DNA of 64,000 bases from Actinoplanes teichomyceticus ATCC 31121 (GCF_003711105.1 NZ_CP023865.1:2939001-3003000); one strand, 5' to 3'. Positions 33,065-42,149 are shown, counted from the stretch's first letter. The notes: a model not told the origin generated them from the sequence alone. Numbers and translations: made by a program.

Positions 33065-33250
33065 GCGACTCCGGGCTGCTCCGCTTCCGGGCGCTCCGCT
33101 TCCGGCTGCTCCGCTTCCGAGGGCCGCCGCTTCCGGCTGCTCCGCTTCCGGGCGCCGCCGTTTCGGCCCCGACCCGCTTCCGCGCCGCCGCTTCCGCGCC
33201 GCCGCTTCCGCGCCGCCGCTCTCGGCCGCCCCTGCTTCCGCGCCGCCGCT
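33065..33250. repeat. 14-15-bp tandem array (CGCTTCCG-type)
   Basis: Units built on GCTTCCGCGCCGCC; near 33177-33210 the spacing is exactly 14 bases, elsewhere the units vary (GCTCCGCTTCCGG, GCCGCTCTCGGCCG). It lies upstream of TerC and at the far 3' side of the dioxygenase gene. No gene. Confidence 0.8.
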
Positions 33251-33310
33251 CTCGGCCGTCCCCGCTCCCGGCCGTTGTCCGCGGGACTCCTCGTCCGCGT
33301 CGACCTGTTT

Positions 33311-33630
33311 GACCGCCGTGAGCGTCAGCTGGTGGGTTTCGGCCGGTGATGGGGTTTTGGGGTTCGGGTTGGCCGCCGTGAGCGTCAGCTGGTGTGTTTC
33401 GGTCGGTGGTGGGGTCCGGGTCTTCCATGACCACGCTGGTCAGCAACCGGCGGCTCCCGGTCTCGATGCGCCGCACCGAGCGCCACCTGGCGTTTCAGGC
33501 TTCACTTGACCACCTGAGCGCCCATCTGCCGGTTCAGGCATCACTTCACCGCGTGAGCGCTATCTGCCGTTTCAGGCTTCAGCTGCCGTTTCAGGCTCCA
33601 GTTGACCACCTGAGCGTCAGCCGGCGCTTT
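33311..33630. repeat. 60-bp and ~39-bp repeats
   Basis: GACCGCCGTGAGCGTCAGCT at 33311 recurs at 33371 with one change and its neighbours, a 60-bp period (two copies). From about 33480 to 33630 a second family follows: TTTCAGGCTTCACTTGACCA, CCTGAGCGCC...ATCTGCC, repeated three to four times with variation. No gene is supported between 33001 and 34103. Confidence 0.75.
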
Positions 33631-33879
33631 GTGGCCGATGTGTTACTGGCTCGCGGCCTGGAACGACCGCGCCGAGCGCCAGCCGGGCGGCGGCGTGGCA
33701 TCCGCCGGTGGGGTGGTGAGTCGGCCCGGTGACGCTTCGTGATCAGCCTTGAGGGGGGTGGGAGCGCACCGGACCGGGGGAGAGGGACGGTCCGGCGCGC
33801 TCGGTCGATGACCCGCAGGTGTCGTGCGCACCCGATGTGGTGCCCGGTGGATGGGGCGGTCCCAGGGGTTGTCGGGCGG

Positions 33880-34025
33880 CGGGCCGCGTGTCGTTTCGGC
33901 GGCCCGGACCCATCGGCTCGGTGGCCCGGACCCATCGGATCGTGGCGCGGCTTGTCGGCCCGGTGGCCCGCTGGCCCGGCGTGTCGGCCCGCTGGCCCGG
34001 CCCGTCGGCTCGTGACCCGGCCTGT
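33880..34025. repeat. ~21-bp degenerate repeats near the dioxygenase 3' end
   Basis: GTGGCCCGGACCCATCGG and CGGCCCGCTGGCCCGGCGTGT-like units recur several times up to about 80 bases before the stop of the minus-strand dioxygenase gene. This is the same kind of 3'-flanking minisatellite as elsewhere in the window. Confidence 0.65.
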
Positions 34026-34103
34026 CGGATCGCCGGCGCAGGAGCGGTGGCTTGGTGGCGAGGGCCGGCGGCTCGGTTCGCGGCCGTACCGGGGCCGGGG
34101 CGG

Positions 34104-34871
34104 TCAGGCGGTGACGAAGGAGCGCTTCGCCAGGCCCATCCAGAAGCCGTCGATCGGCTGCTCGGGCGACTGCTCCGGGGCCCCGGAGGCGCCCAGGGTG
34201 AGGAACATCGGCGCGAAGTGCTCGATGGTCGGGTGCGCGTACGGCATGCCGGGCGCCACGGCGCGGAAGTTCGCGAGCTCGTCGACGGCGCCGCGGGCCA
34301 GGGTCTCGGCGGTCCAGGCGTCGAACTCGCGGGACCAGCCGGGCGCCGCGGCCTCCGGGCGCCAGTCGCGCAGGAACGGCAGCCCGTGCGTGGTGAAGCC
34401 GGATCCGACGATCAGCACGCCCTCGTCGCGCAGCGGGGCGAGCCGGGCGCCGAGTTCGAGGAGCCGGTCGGGTTCCAGGGTGGGCAGCGACATCTGCAGC
34501 ACCGGGATGTCGGCGTCCGGGTACATCACCGAGAGTGGGACGTACGCCCCGTGGTCGAGGCCCCGGTCGGTGCGGGCGACGGTCTCGCCGTCCGGCATCA
34601 GGGCGGCGACCCGGTCGGCCAGGACCGGCGCGCCGGGTGCCCGGTACCGCGCCTGGTAGTAGCGCTGGGGGAAGCCGCCGAAGTCGTAGACCAGGGGCAC
34701 GGTCTCGGTGGCGCCGAGCATCAGCGGCGCGGACTCCCAGTGGGCCGACGCCATCAGGATGGCCCGGGGCCGGGGGAGGGCGGCGGCCAAGTCGCGCAGC
34801 TGCGCCACCCAGGTGGGGTCGTCCACCAGGGGCGGGGCGCCGTGGCTCAGGAACAGGGTGGGCATCCGCAC
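34104..34871 (-). CDS. LigB/DODA-type class III extradiol dioxygenase
   Basis: 255 residues, the usual length of the 4,5-DOPA extradiol dioxygenase/YgiD family. Likely metal ligands are His10 (LFLSHGAPP), His44 (MASAHWES) and His162 (GFTTHGLPF), with His107 (GLDHGAYVP) as the catalytic or fourth conserved His. VYDFGGFPQRYYQARY (61-76) is a family motif. It opens aromatic diols with O2 using Zn or Fe; the natural substrate of most bacterial members is unknown. GTG 34871 has GGAGG five bases upstream; ATG 34865 is the alternative. It diverges from the GPP34 gene; a GTTGAA/TTCAAC operator-like dyad lies 10 bases upstream, suggesting a MarR-type repressor coded elsewhere. Confidence 0.93.
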   Translation of the reverse strand: MRMPTLFLSHGAPPLVDDPTWVAQLRDLAAALPRPRAILMASAHWESAPLMLGATETVPLVYDFGGFPQRYYQARYRAPGAPVLADRVAALMPDGETVARTDRGLDHGAYVPLSVMYPDADIPVLQMSLPTLEPDRLLELGARLAPLRDEGVLIVGSGFTTHGLPFLRDWRPEAAAPGWSREFDAWTAETLARGAVDELANFRAVAPGMPYAHPTIEHFAPMFLTLGASGAPEQSPEQPIDGFWMGLAKRSFVTA

Positions 34872-34881
34872 GGTGACCTCC

Positions 34882-34964
34882 GTTGAAACTTCAACTAACT
34901 GACCCCACCGTACGGGAAAATGCTTGATCCTTCAACTATCCGCAAGGAAGATTACGTACCGTAA
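34882..34964. promoter_or_regulatory. Operator-like dyads upstream of the dioxygenase gene
   Basis: GTTGAA-AC-TTCAAC (34882-34895) is a perfect dyad just before the ribosome binding site, of the type bound by MarR-family repressors that sense phenols or quinones. A half site TTCAAC follows at 34931-34936. TTACG-TAC-CGTAA (34952-34964) is a second, separate perfect dyad in an AT-rich stretch followed by TAATAATT. The remaining ~330 bases to the GPP34 gene contain the hairpin GCCGGA-CGAAT-TCCGGC and no supported gene. Confidence 0.6.
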
Positions 34965-35295
34965 TAATTGATCTTGATTTGTGACCCTCCGCCTCCGGTG
35001 ATGCCTTGTCTCCAGGGGTGTCAATGTGTCGATGTGGTCAAGGCTGTGTTACCGGCCGGACGAATTCCGGCGTTATTGATCGGCGCTCAAAGTCCCTGGC
35101 AAGGCATGTGATCAACTTCGCCCACTGTGGAGAGGGCATTTGTCGCATCCGGACGTTGCGAGAAACCGTCCGGTTTGGCAGGCTACACGCGGTCGCGCTG
35201 CGGGGAGCGCTCCGTCATTGCTTCGTGGTACGTCACCTTGATTACGCTCGGTGAACTGCGCGGGCATTTCCAAGGCTTCGAAAGGAGATCCAGCA

Positions 35296-35946
35296 GTGGC
35301 GTTGCCGCCGCAGCTACCGCCCGCGGACGATCTGTACCTCACGGCTCACGACACGATCCGCGGCAAATCCCTGCTGTCCCCGGCCACTCTCGGGCTGGGC
35401 CTGGGCGCGGCGCTGCTCGGCGAGCTGATGTTGTGGCGCCGGATCGACCTGGTCGAGACCGAGCTGATCGTCATCGACGAACGCCCGACCGGGGACGCCG
35501 CCACCACCGCCCTGCTGGAGCAGATCCGCCGGGAGGCCGGGCAGCACGGCGTACGCAACTGGATCGCCTACCTCTCCACCGGCATCGCCACCGACCTGGT
35601 CGAACGCCGCCTCGCCCGCGGCGGCCTGATCAAGCGGGTGGAGAAGCGCGGCCTGCTGGGCACCAAAACCTCGTTCGTGCCGGCCGACTCGATGACCGCC
35701 GGCTGGCCCGCCACCCGGATCCGCACCAAGGTCTCCCGTGACGAGCAACTGGATGTCGCCGACCTGCTGCTCGCCGGGCTCATCCTGGCCACCGGCCTGG
35801 ACCAGCACGTGCTGGCCACCCTCAACGCCCGCGACCGGGCCCGGTTGTTCGAGCAGTTCCGTCGGCTGTTCCCAGCGATGTTGCAGCAGCTCGTCGCGCA
35901 CGCCGAAGCCGCCGTGGGTGACGCCGTGATGGCCCGCCGGGCCTGA
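35296..35946 (+). CDS. GPP34-family phosphoprotein (GOLPH3-like)
   Basis: 216 residues of the GPP34 family, common in actinomycetes and related to the eukaryotic phosphoinositide-binding GOLPH3. The visible pattern is PADDLYLTAHDTIRGKSLLS, LGLGLGAALLGELMLWRRIDLV, TALLEQIRREA, DLVERRLARGGLIKRVEKR, a RIRTKVS strand, and VADLLLAGLILATGLDQHVLATLN. GTG 35296 follows AAAGGAG; the longer frame is unlikely. No signal peptide; peripheral membrane binding through a basic face is known in the family. Bacterial function is unclear. The permease gene follows after 47 bases in the same direction. Confidence 0.9.
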   Translation: MALPPQLPPADDLYLTAHDTIRGKSLLSPATLGLGLGAALLGELMLWRRIDLVETELIVIDERPTGDAATTALLEQIRREAGQHGVRNWIAYLSTGIATDLVERRLARGGLIKRVEKRGLLGTKTSFVPADSMTAGWPATRIRTKVSRDEQLDVADLLLAGLILATGLDQHVLATLNARDRARLFEQFRRLFPAMLQQLVAHAEAAVGDAVMARRA

Positions 35947-35993
35947 CCCCAGCCTTCTCTTCCCTTCACCCCTCATCAAATCTGGAGATTCGC

Positions 35994-37511
35994 GTGTCTT
36001 CGACCGCAACCCAACCCACGGAGAGTCAGCTCTCCAACGCCCTGGCCAGAGACCGGCTCGGCGTCGCCGCCGTGGTGTTCTTCGTGATGTCCGCGGCCGC
36101 CCCGCTCACCGTGGTCGCCGGCGTGGTGCCCACCGGTCTCGCGGTCACCGGACTGACCGGCATCTCCGTCGCGTTCGTCGCGGTCGCGCTGATCCTGGCG
36201 ATCTTCTCGGTCGGCTACGTGGCGATGGCCCGGCACATCTCCAACGCGGGCGCGTTCTACGCCTACGTGTCGCGCGGCCTCGGCCGCCCGGTCGGTGTCG
36301 GGGCCTCCTGGGTGGCCCTGCTGGCCTACAACATGTTCCAGGTCGCCTCCTACGGCGGTTTCGGCGCCATCGCCCAGCCGCTGTTCGTCGACTGGTTCGG
36401 CCTGGACGCCCCGTGGTGGGCGTTCGCCCTGGTCGCCTGGGCGCTGGTCGCCGTGCTGGGCGTGCGCGACGTCGCGGTCAACGGCAAGGTGCTGGCCACC
36501 CTGCTGGTCGCCGAGATCGCGCTGACCGTGGTGTTCAGCATCGCCGAGATGCTGTCCGACGGGTTCCAGGCCTCGTCCGCCCCGGTCGACGTGTCCACCC
36601 TGACCGGCGCCGGCTCCGGCGCGCTGCTGGTCATGGCGATCACCGGCTTCGTCGGCTTCGAGCAGTCGGTGGTGTTCAGCGAGGAGTCGCGTGACCCGCG
36701 CCGCACCGTGCCCCGCGCCACCTACATCGCGATCGCGCTGATCGCGGTCATCTACGCGTTCGCGTCCTGGGCGATGATCTCCGCGGCCGGCGACGAGGTG
36801 GTCACCCGGGCCGGTGAGGAGGGCCCGGAGCTCTTCTTCAACCTGGCCTCCGGCCCGCTCGGCAACATCGCGCTGCACCTGGGCCACATCCTGTTCCTGA
36901 CCTCGCTGATCGCCGCGATGATCTCGTTCCACAACATCATCTCGCGGTACATGTTCTCGCTCGGTCGTGAGGGCGTGGTGCCGCGCCTGTTCGGCCGTAC
37001 CGTGCCCGGCACCGGCGCGCCGAAGAACGGCTCCCTGGCCCAGTCCGCGGTCGGCCTGCTGGTGATCGTGGCGTACGCGGTGGCCGGCTGGGACCCGCTG
37101 GTCCAGCTCTTCTTCTGGGGCGGCACCGGCGGCGGCCTCGGCGTGCTGCTGCTGATCACGCTCACCGCGTTCGCGGTCATCGGGTTCTTCGCCCGCAACC
37201 CGCAGGGTGAGGACGTGCTGCACCGGATCGTCGCCCCGGTGGCCGGCGCGGTGCTCCTGGTCGTCGTGTCGTACCTGGCGCTGGACAACATCGCCACCCT
37301 GCTCGGCGTGGAGCCGGGCAGCAAGCCGGCCGTCGTGGTGCCCGGGGCGTTCCTGGTCGTACTGGTCGCCGGCATCCTGTGGGGCGTGTTCCTGCGGTCG
37401 AGCCGCCCGCAGGTGTACGCCGGCATCGGCCTCGGCGCCAACAGCGCCACCACCGGCGGCGGGTTCGCCGCCGCGCTCAACGAAGCCAACGACGTGGAGT
37501 ACAACCGATGA
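35994..37511 (+). CDS. APC-superfamily amino acid permease
   Basis: 505 residues with about 12 transmembrane helices. It begins LSNALARDRLGVAAVVFFVMSAAAPLTVVAGVVPTGLAV, with the interrupted first helix carrying the substrate-binding Gly-rich loop. AFYAYVSRGLGRPVGVGASWVALLAYNMFQ (helix 3) and GFVGFEQSVVFSEESRDPRRTVPRATYIAI (helix 6) are family hallmarks. The C-terminus is polar (NSATTGGGFAAALNEANDVEYNR). GTG 35994 has GGAG upstream. The next gene, a GNAT acetyltransferase, overlaps by four bases (ATGA), so import and N-acetylation of an amine or amino acid may be coupled. The cation partner is probably H+. Confidence 0.92.
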   Translation: MSSTATQPTESQLSNALARDRLGVAAVVFFVMSAAAPLTVVAGVVPTGLAVTGLTGISVAFVAVALILAIFSVGYVAMARHISNAGAFYAYVSRGLGRPVGVGASWVALLAYNMFQVASYGGFGAIAQPLFVDWFGLDAPWWAFALVAWALVAVLGVRDVAVNGKVLATLLVAEIALTVVFSIAEMLSDGFQASSAPVDVSTLTGAGSGALLVMAITGFVGFEQSVVFSEESRDPRRTVPRATYIAIALIAVIYAFASWAMISAAGDEVVTRAGEEGPELFFNLASGPLGNIALHLGHILFLTSLIAAMISFHNIISRYMFSLGREGVVPRLFGRTVPGTGAPKNGSLAQSAVGLLVIVAYAVAGWDPLVQLFFWGGTGGGLGVLLLITLTAFAVIGFFARNPQGEDVLHRIVAPVAGAVLLVVVSYLALDNIATLLGVEPGSKPAVVVPGAFLVVLVAGILWGVFLRSSRPQVYAGIGLGANSATTGGGFAAALNEANDVEYNR

Positions 37512-38110
37512 CCGAGTTCACCATCCGTCCCGCCCGTGCGGATGAGCTCGCCGCGATCGGCGCGCTGATCTCGAACTCGTTCGACCACCTGGCCGCCGAC
37601 GCGTACCTGGTGCCGGTCCCCGAGGACCGCGAGCGGATCATGGCCGACTTCTTCACGCTGGAGACCGAGTACGCCTTCAGCCACGGCAAGGTCGAGGTCG
37701 TCGACCACCCGGACGGCGGCTACGCGGCCGCCGCGGTGTGGTACGACCGGGTCAGCCCGCTGCCCGAGTTCCCCGGCTACATGGACCGGCTCACCGAGCT
37801 GGCCGGCGACCACCTGGACCGCTTCGGCGCGCTGGGTGAGCTGTTCGAGAAGAACCACCCCAGCGAGCAGCACTGGCACCTGCAGTTCCTCGCGGTCCGG
37901 CCGTCCGAGCAGGGCCACGGCCTGGGCGGCAAGCTGATGAAGAACGTGCACGACATCCTGGACGCGCAGGGGCTGCCGGCGTACCTGGAGGCCACGAACG
38001 AGAACAACGTGCGGCTGTACCGGCGGTACGGCTACACGGACATGGACCCGTTCGAGATCAACCTGCCGGACGGCACCCCGTTCTACCGGATGTGGCGTCC
38101 CGCTTCCTGA
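37508..38110 (+). CDS. GNAT-family N-acetyltransferase
   Basis: 200 residues. The N-terminal strand is TIRPARADELAAIGALI. The acetyl-CoA site is the HWHLQFLAVRPSEQGHGLGGKLMKNV motif A, with the Q/RxxGxG/A loop as EQGHGLGG. The C-terminal motif B is AYLEATNENNVRLYRRYGYTDMD. It is longer than a minimal GNAT because of residues 45-110, which probably form the acceptor pocket. It is translationally coupled to the APC permease, so the permease substrate is the likely acetyl acceptor (inference). A strong hairpin ends the operon. Confidence 0.92.
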   Translation: MTEFTIRPARADELAAIGALISNSFDHLAADAYLVPVPEDRERIMADFFTLETEYAFSHGKVEVVDHPDGGYAAAAVWYDRVSPLPEFPGYMDRLTELAGDHLDRFGALGELFEKNHPSEQHWHLQFLAVRPSEQGHGLGGKLMKNVHDILDAQGLPAYLEATNENNVRLYRRYGYTDMDPFEINLPDGTPFYRMWRPAS

Positions 38111-38122
38111 GCAACCTTCACC

Positions 38123-38159
38123 CGGAAGGGGTACCGGCGATGAGCCGGTACCCCTTCCG
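38123..38159 (+). terminator. Perfect 16-bp hairpin ending the permease-GNAT operon
   Basis: CGGAAGGGGTACCGGC, loop GATGA, GCCGGTACCCCTTCCG, starting 13 bases after the stop and followed by TCGTTTCC. It is the strongest terminator in the window. Confidence 0.95.
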
Positions 38160-38440
38160 TCGTTTCCCGGCAGGTATTGACGCGGGCGCGGTCCCGTAAT
38201 TACATCGGACCAGATCCACTCAGCGTCGCTGCGCAGTCACCGGCCGCTGACGGCTTGGTCGATCGCGCCCGTGACCGCACGGGACCCGAGCCTCCCGGGT
38301 CGATGGCCGGAAGGGCGGCATGCCTGTACACGAGGCTCTGACCAGGCGACGCGCCGGCATCGCCCGGTATCCCGAGCGGACCGGTGCCCCGCCGGGCGAG
38401 GCGTGCCAGGTGCCGGCCGGAGTCGGCCGTGGCTGACGGC

Positions 38441-38660
38441 CCGGTCCCGCGGCCGCTGGGCCGGGGTGTCGGTTGTTGGTTCGGCGTGGCTGGTGGCGTG
38501 GTCCTGCGGCTGTTGGGTCGGGGTGTCGGTTGTTGGTTCGGCGTGGCTGGTGGCGTGGTCCTGCGGCTGTTGGGTCGGGGTGTCGGTTGTTGGTTCGGCG
38601 TGGCTGGTGGCGTGGTCCTGCGGCTGTTGGGTCGGGGTGTCGGTCGTCGGTTCGGTGCCG
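38441..38660. repeat. 57-bp tandem array
   Basis: GGTGTCGGTTGTTGG starts at 38465, 38522 and 38579 and, slightly changed, 38636: a 57-bp period with essentially identical inner copies. All six frames stay open because 57 is a multiple of three; the translations are repetitive (for example 19-residue units rich in G, V and W). I see no gene start that would use them. The flanks from 38160 to 38440 and from 38661 to 38851 hold only the promoter region of the next operon. Confidence 0.95.
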
Positions 38661-38851
38661 ACGGGTTCGCTGATCCCGAACGCCTCGCCGGTCCCGGCCG
38701 GCCGGGACCGCGTCGGCTGGGCCGATGCCGCCGGGCTCGGCGCGGATCTATTCGTCGTGGTCGAGGACGACATGTGCCCCTCGGCGTTCCACCTTCCGCT
38801 GCCGATTGCCGCCCACACTCGCGGGTATCCCGAGGAGACAGGAGATTTCGT

Positions 38852-39829
38852 ATGAGGAAAGGCCTGCTCGCCGCCGGGGCGGTGGGTGTTCTCGCGCTCG
38901 CTGGGTGCAGCGACGGCGGCCGGGACAAGTCGGAGCCGGACGGCTCCGGTGGCGGCAACGCGGCCGGCAGTTCCGGTTACACCATCGCTTTCGTCACCCA
39001 CGAAACGCCCGGCGACACTTTCTGGGACAAGGTGCGGGCCGGCGCCGAGCAGGCCGCCAAGGATGAGGGCGTCACGCTGAAATACTCCAACGACCCGGAC
39101 GCCGGTAAGCAGGCCGGGCTCATCCAGAGCGCGGTCGACGCCAAGGTCGATGGCATCGCGACCACCCTGGTCACCCCGGACGCCCTGGCCGGTGCGGTCA
39201 GGGCGGCCGGTGCCGCCGGCATCCCGGTGGTCGGCCTGAACGCGGGCCTCGACCAGTACCAGAAGCTGGGCGCGCTGATGTATTTCGGTTCCGACGAGTT
39301 CGTGGCCGGCGCCAGTCTCGGCAAGCGGATCGCCGGGGAGGGTGCCAAGCACCCACTCTGCGTGATCCACCAGACCGGCTCGGTAGCCCTGGAGGCGCGC
39401 TGCGCCGGGGTCAAGAGCGCCGTCCCCGGTACCGAGAACCTCCAGGTCAACGGTGCTGACGACAGCGCGGTCACGACCACCCTGCAGGCCAAGCTCGCCC
39501 AGGACACATCGATCGACTACGTGGTGACCCTGGGCGCGCCGATCGCCCTCGACGCGATCAACGCCAAGCAACAGGCGTCGTCTTCGGCCAAGCTGGTCAC
39601 CTTCGACCTGAACCAGGAGATGGCCGAGCGGATCAAGGACGGTCAGGTCGAGTTCGCCATCGACCAGCAGCCGTATGTTCAGGGCTACATGGCGGTCACC
39701 TCCCTGTACCTCTATCTGAAGAACGGCAACGACATCGGCGGGGGCCGGGCGGTGCTGACCGGCCCCTCCTTCGTCGATCGGTCGAACATCGACAAGATTC
39801 TGCCCTTCACCGGGAAGAACACCCGGTGA
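38852..39829 (+). CDS. Sugar ABC transporter substrate-binding lipoprotein (FrcB/RbsB-like)
   Basis: 325 residues. The signal peptide has lipobox LAGC (Cys19) and a short Gly/Ser linker. The periplasmic-binding type 1 fold is seen in YTIAFVTHETPGDTFWDKVRAGAEQAAKDEGV, QAGLIQSAVDAKVDGIATTLVTPDAL, AGIPVVGLNAGLDQY, YFGSDEFVAGASLGKRI, VTFDLNQEMAERIKDGQVEFAIDQQPYVQGYMAV. ATG 38852 is preceded by AGGAG. The permease follows with a GTGA overlap. The combination of a single permease and a half-size ATPase places it in the Frc (fructose/ribose/mannose) type; the ligand is a monosaccharide but not identifiable. Confidence 0.93.
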   Translation: MRKGLLAAGAVGVLALAGCSDGGRDKSEPDGSGGGNAAGSSGYTIAFVTHETPGDTFWDKVRAGAEQAAKDEGVTLKYSNDPDAGKQAGLIQSAVDAKVDGIATTLVTPDALAGAVRAAGAAGIPVVGLNAGLDQYQKLGALMYFGSDEFVAGASLGKRIAGEGAKHPLCVIHQTGSVALEARCAGVKSAVPGTENLQVNGADDSAVTTTLQAKLAQDTSIDYVVTLGAPIALDAINAKQQASSSAKLVTFDLNQEMAERIKDGQVEFAIDQQPYVQGYMAVTSLYLYLKNGNDIGGGRAVLTGPSFVDRSNIDKILPFTGKNTR

Positions 39830-40932
39830 GGCGTGCGATCCGGCTGCTGGCGCGTCCCGAATCGGGCGCGCTGACAGCGGCCGTTGTGATTTTCGTGTTC
39901 TTCCTGCTGGTGGCGCCGTCGTTCCGTTCGGCGGCGTCGTTCCTCACCGTCCTCTACCAGTCGTCGACGATCGGGATCGTCGCGGTCGGGGTGGGGCTGC
40001 TCATGATTGGCGGCGAGTTCGACCTGTCAGCGGGGGTGATCACCACCAGCGCCGGTCTCGTCAACTCGATGTTCTGCTGGTATTTCGGGGTCGACCTGTG
40101 GGTCGGCGCGGTGCTGTCGCTGGTGTTCTGCCTGGCCGTCGGCTTCCTGAACGGGTGGCTGGTGATGCGCACGGGGATACCCAGCTTCCTGGTCACGTTG
40201 GGCACGTTCTTCGTGTTGCAGGGCGCCAATCTCGGGGTGACCAAGCTGGTCACCGGGTCGGTGTCGAGCCGGGACATCACGGCGATCGACGGGTTCGGGC
40301 CGCTGCGGAAGATCTTCGCGTCGAGTTTCACCGTGGGCTCGGCGACGGTGTGGATCACGGTGCTGTGGTGGGCGCTGTTCGTCGCGCTGGCGGCGTGGAC
40401 GTTGCAGCGAGCTCGGCTCGGTAACTGGATCTATGCGGTTGGGGGAGCGGCGGCGAGTGCCCGTGCGGTGGGCGTGCCGGTGGTGCGTACCACAATCGGA
40501 CTGTTCATGACGGTGTCGTTCCTCGGCTGGTTCGTCGGGATGCATACGCTGTACCGCTTCAACACGCTGCAGGCCGGGAACGGTGTGGGGAACGAGTTCC
40601 TCTACATCATCGCGGCCGTGGTCGGCGGGACACTTCTGACCGGCGGGTTCGGCAACGCCTTCGGCGTCGCCATCGGCGCGTTCATCTTCGGCATGACGAG
40701 CCTGGGCATCGTGTACGCCGGGTGGGACCCGAACTGGTTCAGAGCGTTCCTGGGGGTGATGTTGCTGCTGGCGGTGCTGGTCAATGCGTACGTCAAACGG
40801 CTCTCCTCCTCGCCGGCCTTCCCGTCGGGCGCGGCGTCCGCGTCTCCGCCCGCCTCCCCGGCGCCGGACTCCTCGACCCTCGTGCCTCCCTCGTCGTCCG
40901 CCGTGCCGATGGCCATCGAGAGGGAGCGCTGA
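39826..40932 (+). CDS. Sugar ABC transporter permease (FrcC/RbsC-like)
   Basis: 368 residues with about ten transmembrane helices. Family landmarks: VAVGVGLLMIGGEFDLSAGVI, GFLNGWLVMRTGIPSFLVTLGTFFVLQGANLG, the EAA-like coupling loop GGAAASARAVGVPV, and YIIAAVVGGTLLTGGFGNAFGVAIGAFIFGM. The C-terminus has an unusual Ser/Pro/Ala tail (SSSPAFPSGAASASPPASPAPDSSTLVPPSSS, after residue 325). The start GTG overlaps the binding-protein stop. The ATPase gene starts one base after this stop, completing a three-gene importer. Confidence 0.93.
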   Translation: MRRAIRLLARPESGALTAAVVIFVFFLLVAPSFRSAASFLTVLYQSSTIGIVAVGVGLLMIGGEFDLSAGVITTSAGLVNSMFCWYFGVDLWVGAVLSLVFCLAVGFLNGWLVMRTGIPSFLVTLGTFFVLQGANLGVTKLVTGSVSSRDITAIDGFGPLRKIFASSFTVGSATVWITVLWWALFVALAAWTLQRARLGNWIYAVGGAAASARAVGVPVVRTTIGLFMTVSFLGWFVGMHTLYRFNTLQAGNGVGNEFLYIIAAVVGGTLLTGGFGNAFGVAIGAFIFGMTSLGIVYAGWDPNWFRAFLGVMLLLAVLVNAYVKRLSSSPAFPSGAASASPPASPAPDSSTLVPPSSSAVPMAIERER

Positions 40933-40933
40933 C

Positions 40934-41806
40934 GTGACCGACGCCCTGGCTGACCACGCCGACCGTGGGCTGCGCCGCGGCCAGCCCCTGGTGGAACTGA
41001 CCGGGGTGGGCAAGAGCTACGGCCCGGTCCGCGCCCTGCACGACATCGACCTGCGTGTCGTAGCCGGGGAGGTGATCTGCGTGCTGGGCGACAACGGCGC
41101 CGGCAAGTCCACCCTGATAAAGATCATCTCTGGATTGCATCGGCACACCTCCGGTGTACTCAAAGTCGATGGCCAGGCGGTCACCTTCGGCTCTCCTCGG
41201 GAGGCTCTCGACCACGGCATCGCGACCGTCTACCAGGATCTGGCCGTCGTCCCACTGATGGAGGTGTGGCGCAACTTCTTCCTCGGCTCCGAGCTCACCT
41301 CCGGCCGCTTCCCGCTGGCCGGGATGCGGGTCCGGGAGATGAGGCGGATCGCCGACCAGGAGCTGCGCAAGATGGGCATCGTCGTGCACGACATCAACCA
41401 GCCGGTCGCCACGCTCTCCGGTGGACAGCGGCAGTGCGTCGCGATCGCCCGCGCCGTCTACTTCGGAGCGCGGGTGCTGATCCTCGACGAGCCCACCGCG
41501 GCGCTCGGCGTCAAGCAGTCCGGTGTGGTGCTCAGGTACGTCGCGGCGGCCCGCGACGCGGGTCTCGGCGTCGTCTTCATCACCCACAACCCGCAGCACG
41601 CCCACCTGGTGGGGGACCACTTCGTGATCCTCAAGCGGGGCGCGACCGCCCTCGACGCCCGGCGCGGCCGGGTCACCCTGGACGAGCTGACCGCGCAGAT
41701 GGCCGGCGGTGACGAACTCGCCGAGCTGTCACGTGAGCTGGCGCGGCCGTCAACCGACGGGAAGCGGAACACCGGCTCGGCGCGGGGATCGGAGCATCGG
41801 TCATGA
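40934..41806 (+). CDS. Sugar ABC transporter ATPase (FrcA-like, single domain)
   Basis: 290 residues with one nucleotide-binding domain, unlike the duplicated RbsA/XylG type. Walker A is GDNGAGKST (52-60), the Q-loop is TVYQDLAVVPLMEVWRNFFLG, the signature is LSGGQRQCVAIARAV, Walker B is VLILDEPTAALG and the H-loop is VVFITHNPQHA. The PREALDHGIATVYQDLA segment is typical of carbohydrate ABC ATPases (CUT2). Two copies must dimerise to drive the single permease. No regulator or catabolic gene accompanies the operon; a FrcK-like kinase lies 19 kb away (60670-61350). Confidence 0.93.
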   Translation: MTDALADHADRGLRRGQPLVELTGVGKSYGPVRALHDIDLRVVAGEVICVLGDNGAGKSTLIKIISGLHRHTSGVLKVDGQAVTFGSPREALDHGIATVYQDLAVVPLMEVWRNFFLGSELTSGRFPLAGMRVREMRRIADQELRKMGIVVHDINQPVATLSGGQRQCVAIARAVYFGARVLILDEPTAALGVKQSGVVLRYVAAARDAGLGVVFITHNPQHAHLVGDHFVILKRGATALDARRGRVTLDELTAQMAGGDELAELSRELARPSTDGKRNTGSARGSEHRS

Positions 41807-42149
41807 CAGTCACCCTCTTTCGTGGCCGGACTTCATCCTGCCACTTCCGGGCCTCGCCGAGTGTGCCCACTTTGTTTCCGCATAGGCGTTCACCAGGCAC
41901 TTCGTCGGCCGGTGTGCCGTCGAACGCCCGGTCCCGCCGACGGCACGCCCTGGCGTCACCAGGCACCGTGCGGGCCGGGTAGATCGCGGCGGCTTGATCG
42001 GGCGCGACCACATCCGGGTGGGCGGTCACCGCCTTTGCCGGGCCGTCCGTGGCTGGGGTGGTCGCGTTTCTGCGGGTCGTACGTGGCCGGGGTGGCGGCG
42101 TTTCTGCGGGTCCTCCGTGGCCAGGTCTTCATGCCTTCCCGAGGCGATC

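Noticed and set aside
34900..35295. Small genes in the AT-richer gap before GPP34
   Set aside because: Frames such as the 82-residue one starting near 35006 lack a ribosome binding site and any recognisable pattern.
38441..38660. Possible coding repeat protein in the 57-bp array (19-residue units)
   Set aside because: All frames are open on both strands because the period is a multiple of three; no start, ribosome binding site or flanking domain supports one, and other arrays have periods not divisible by three.
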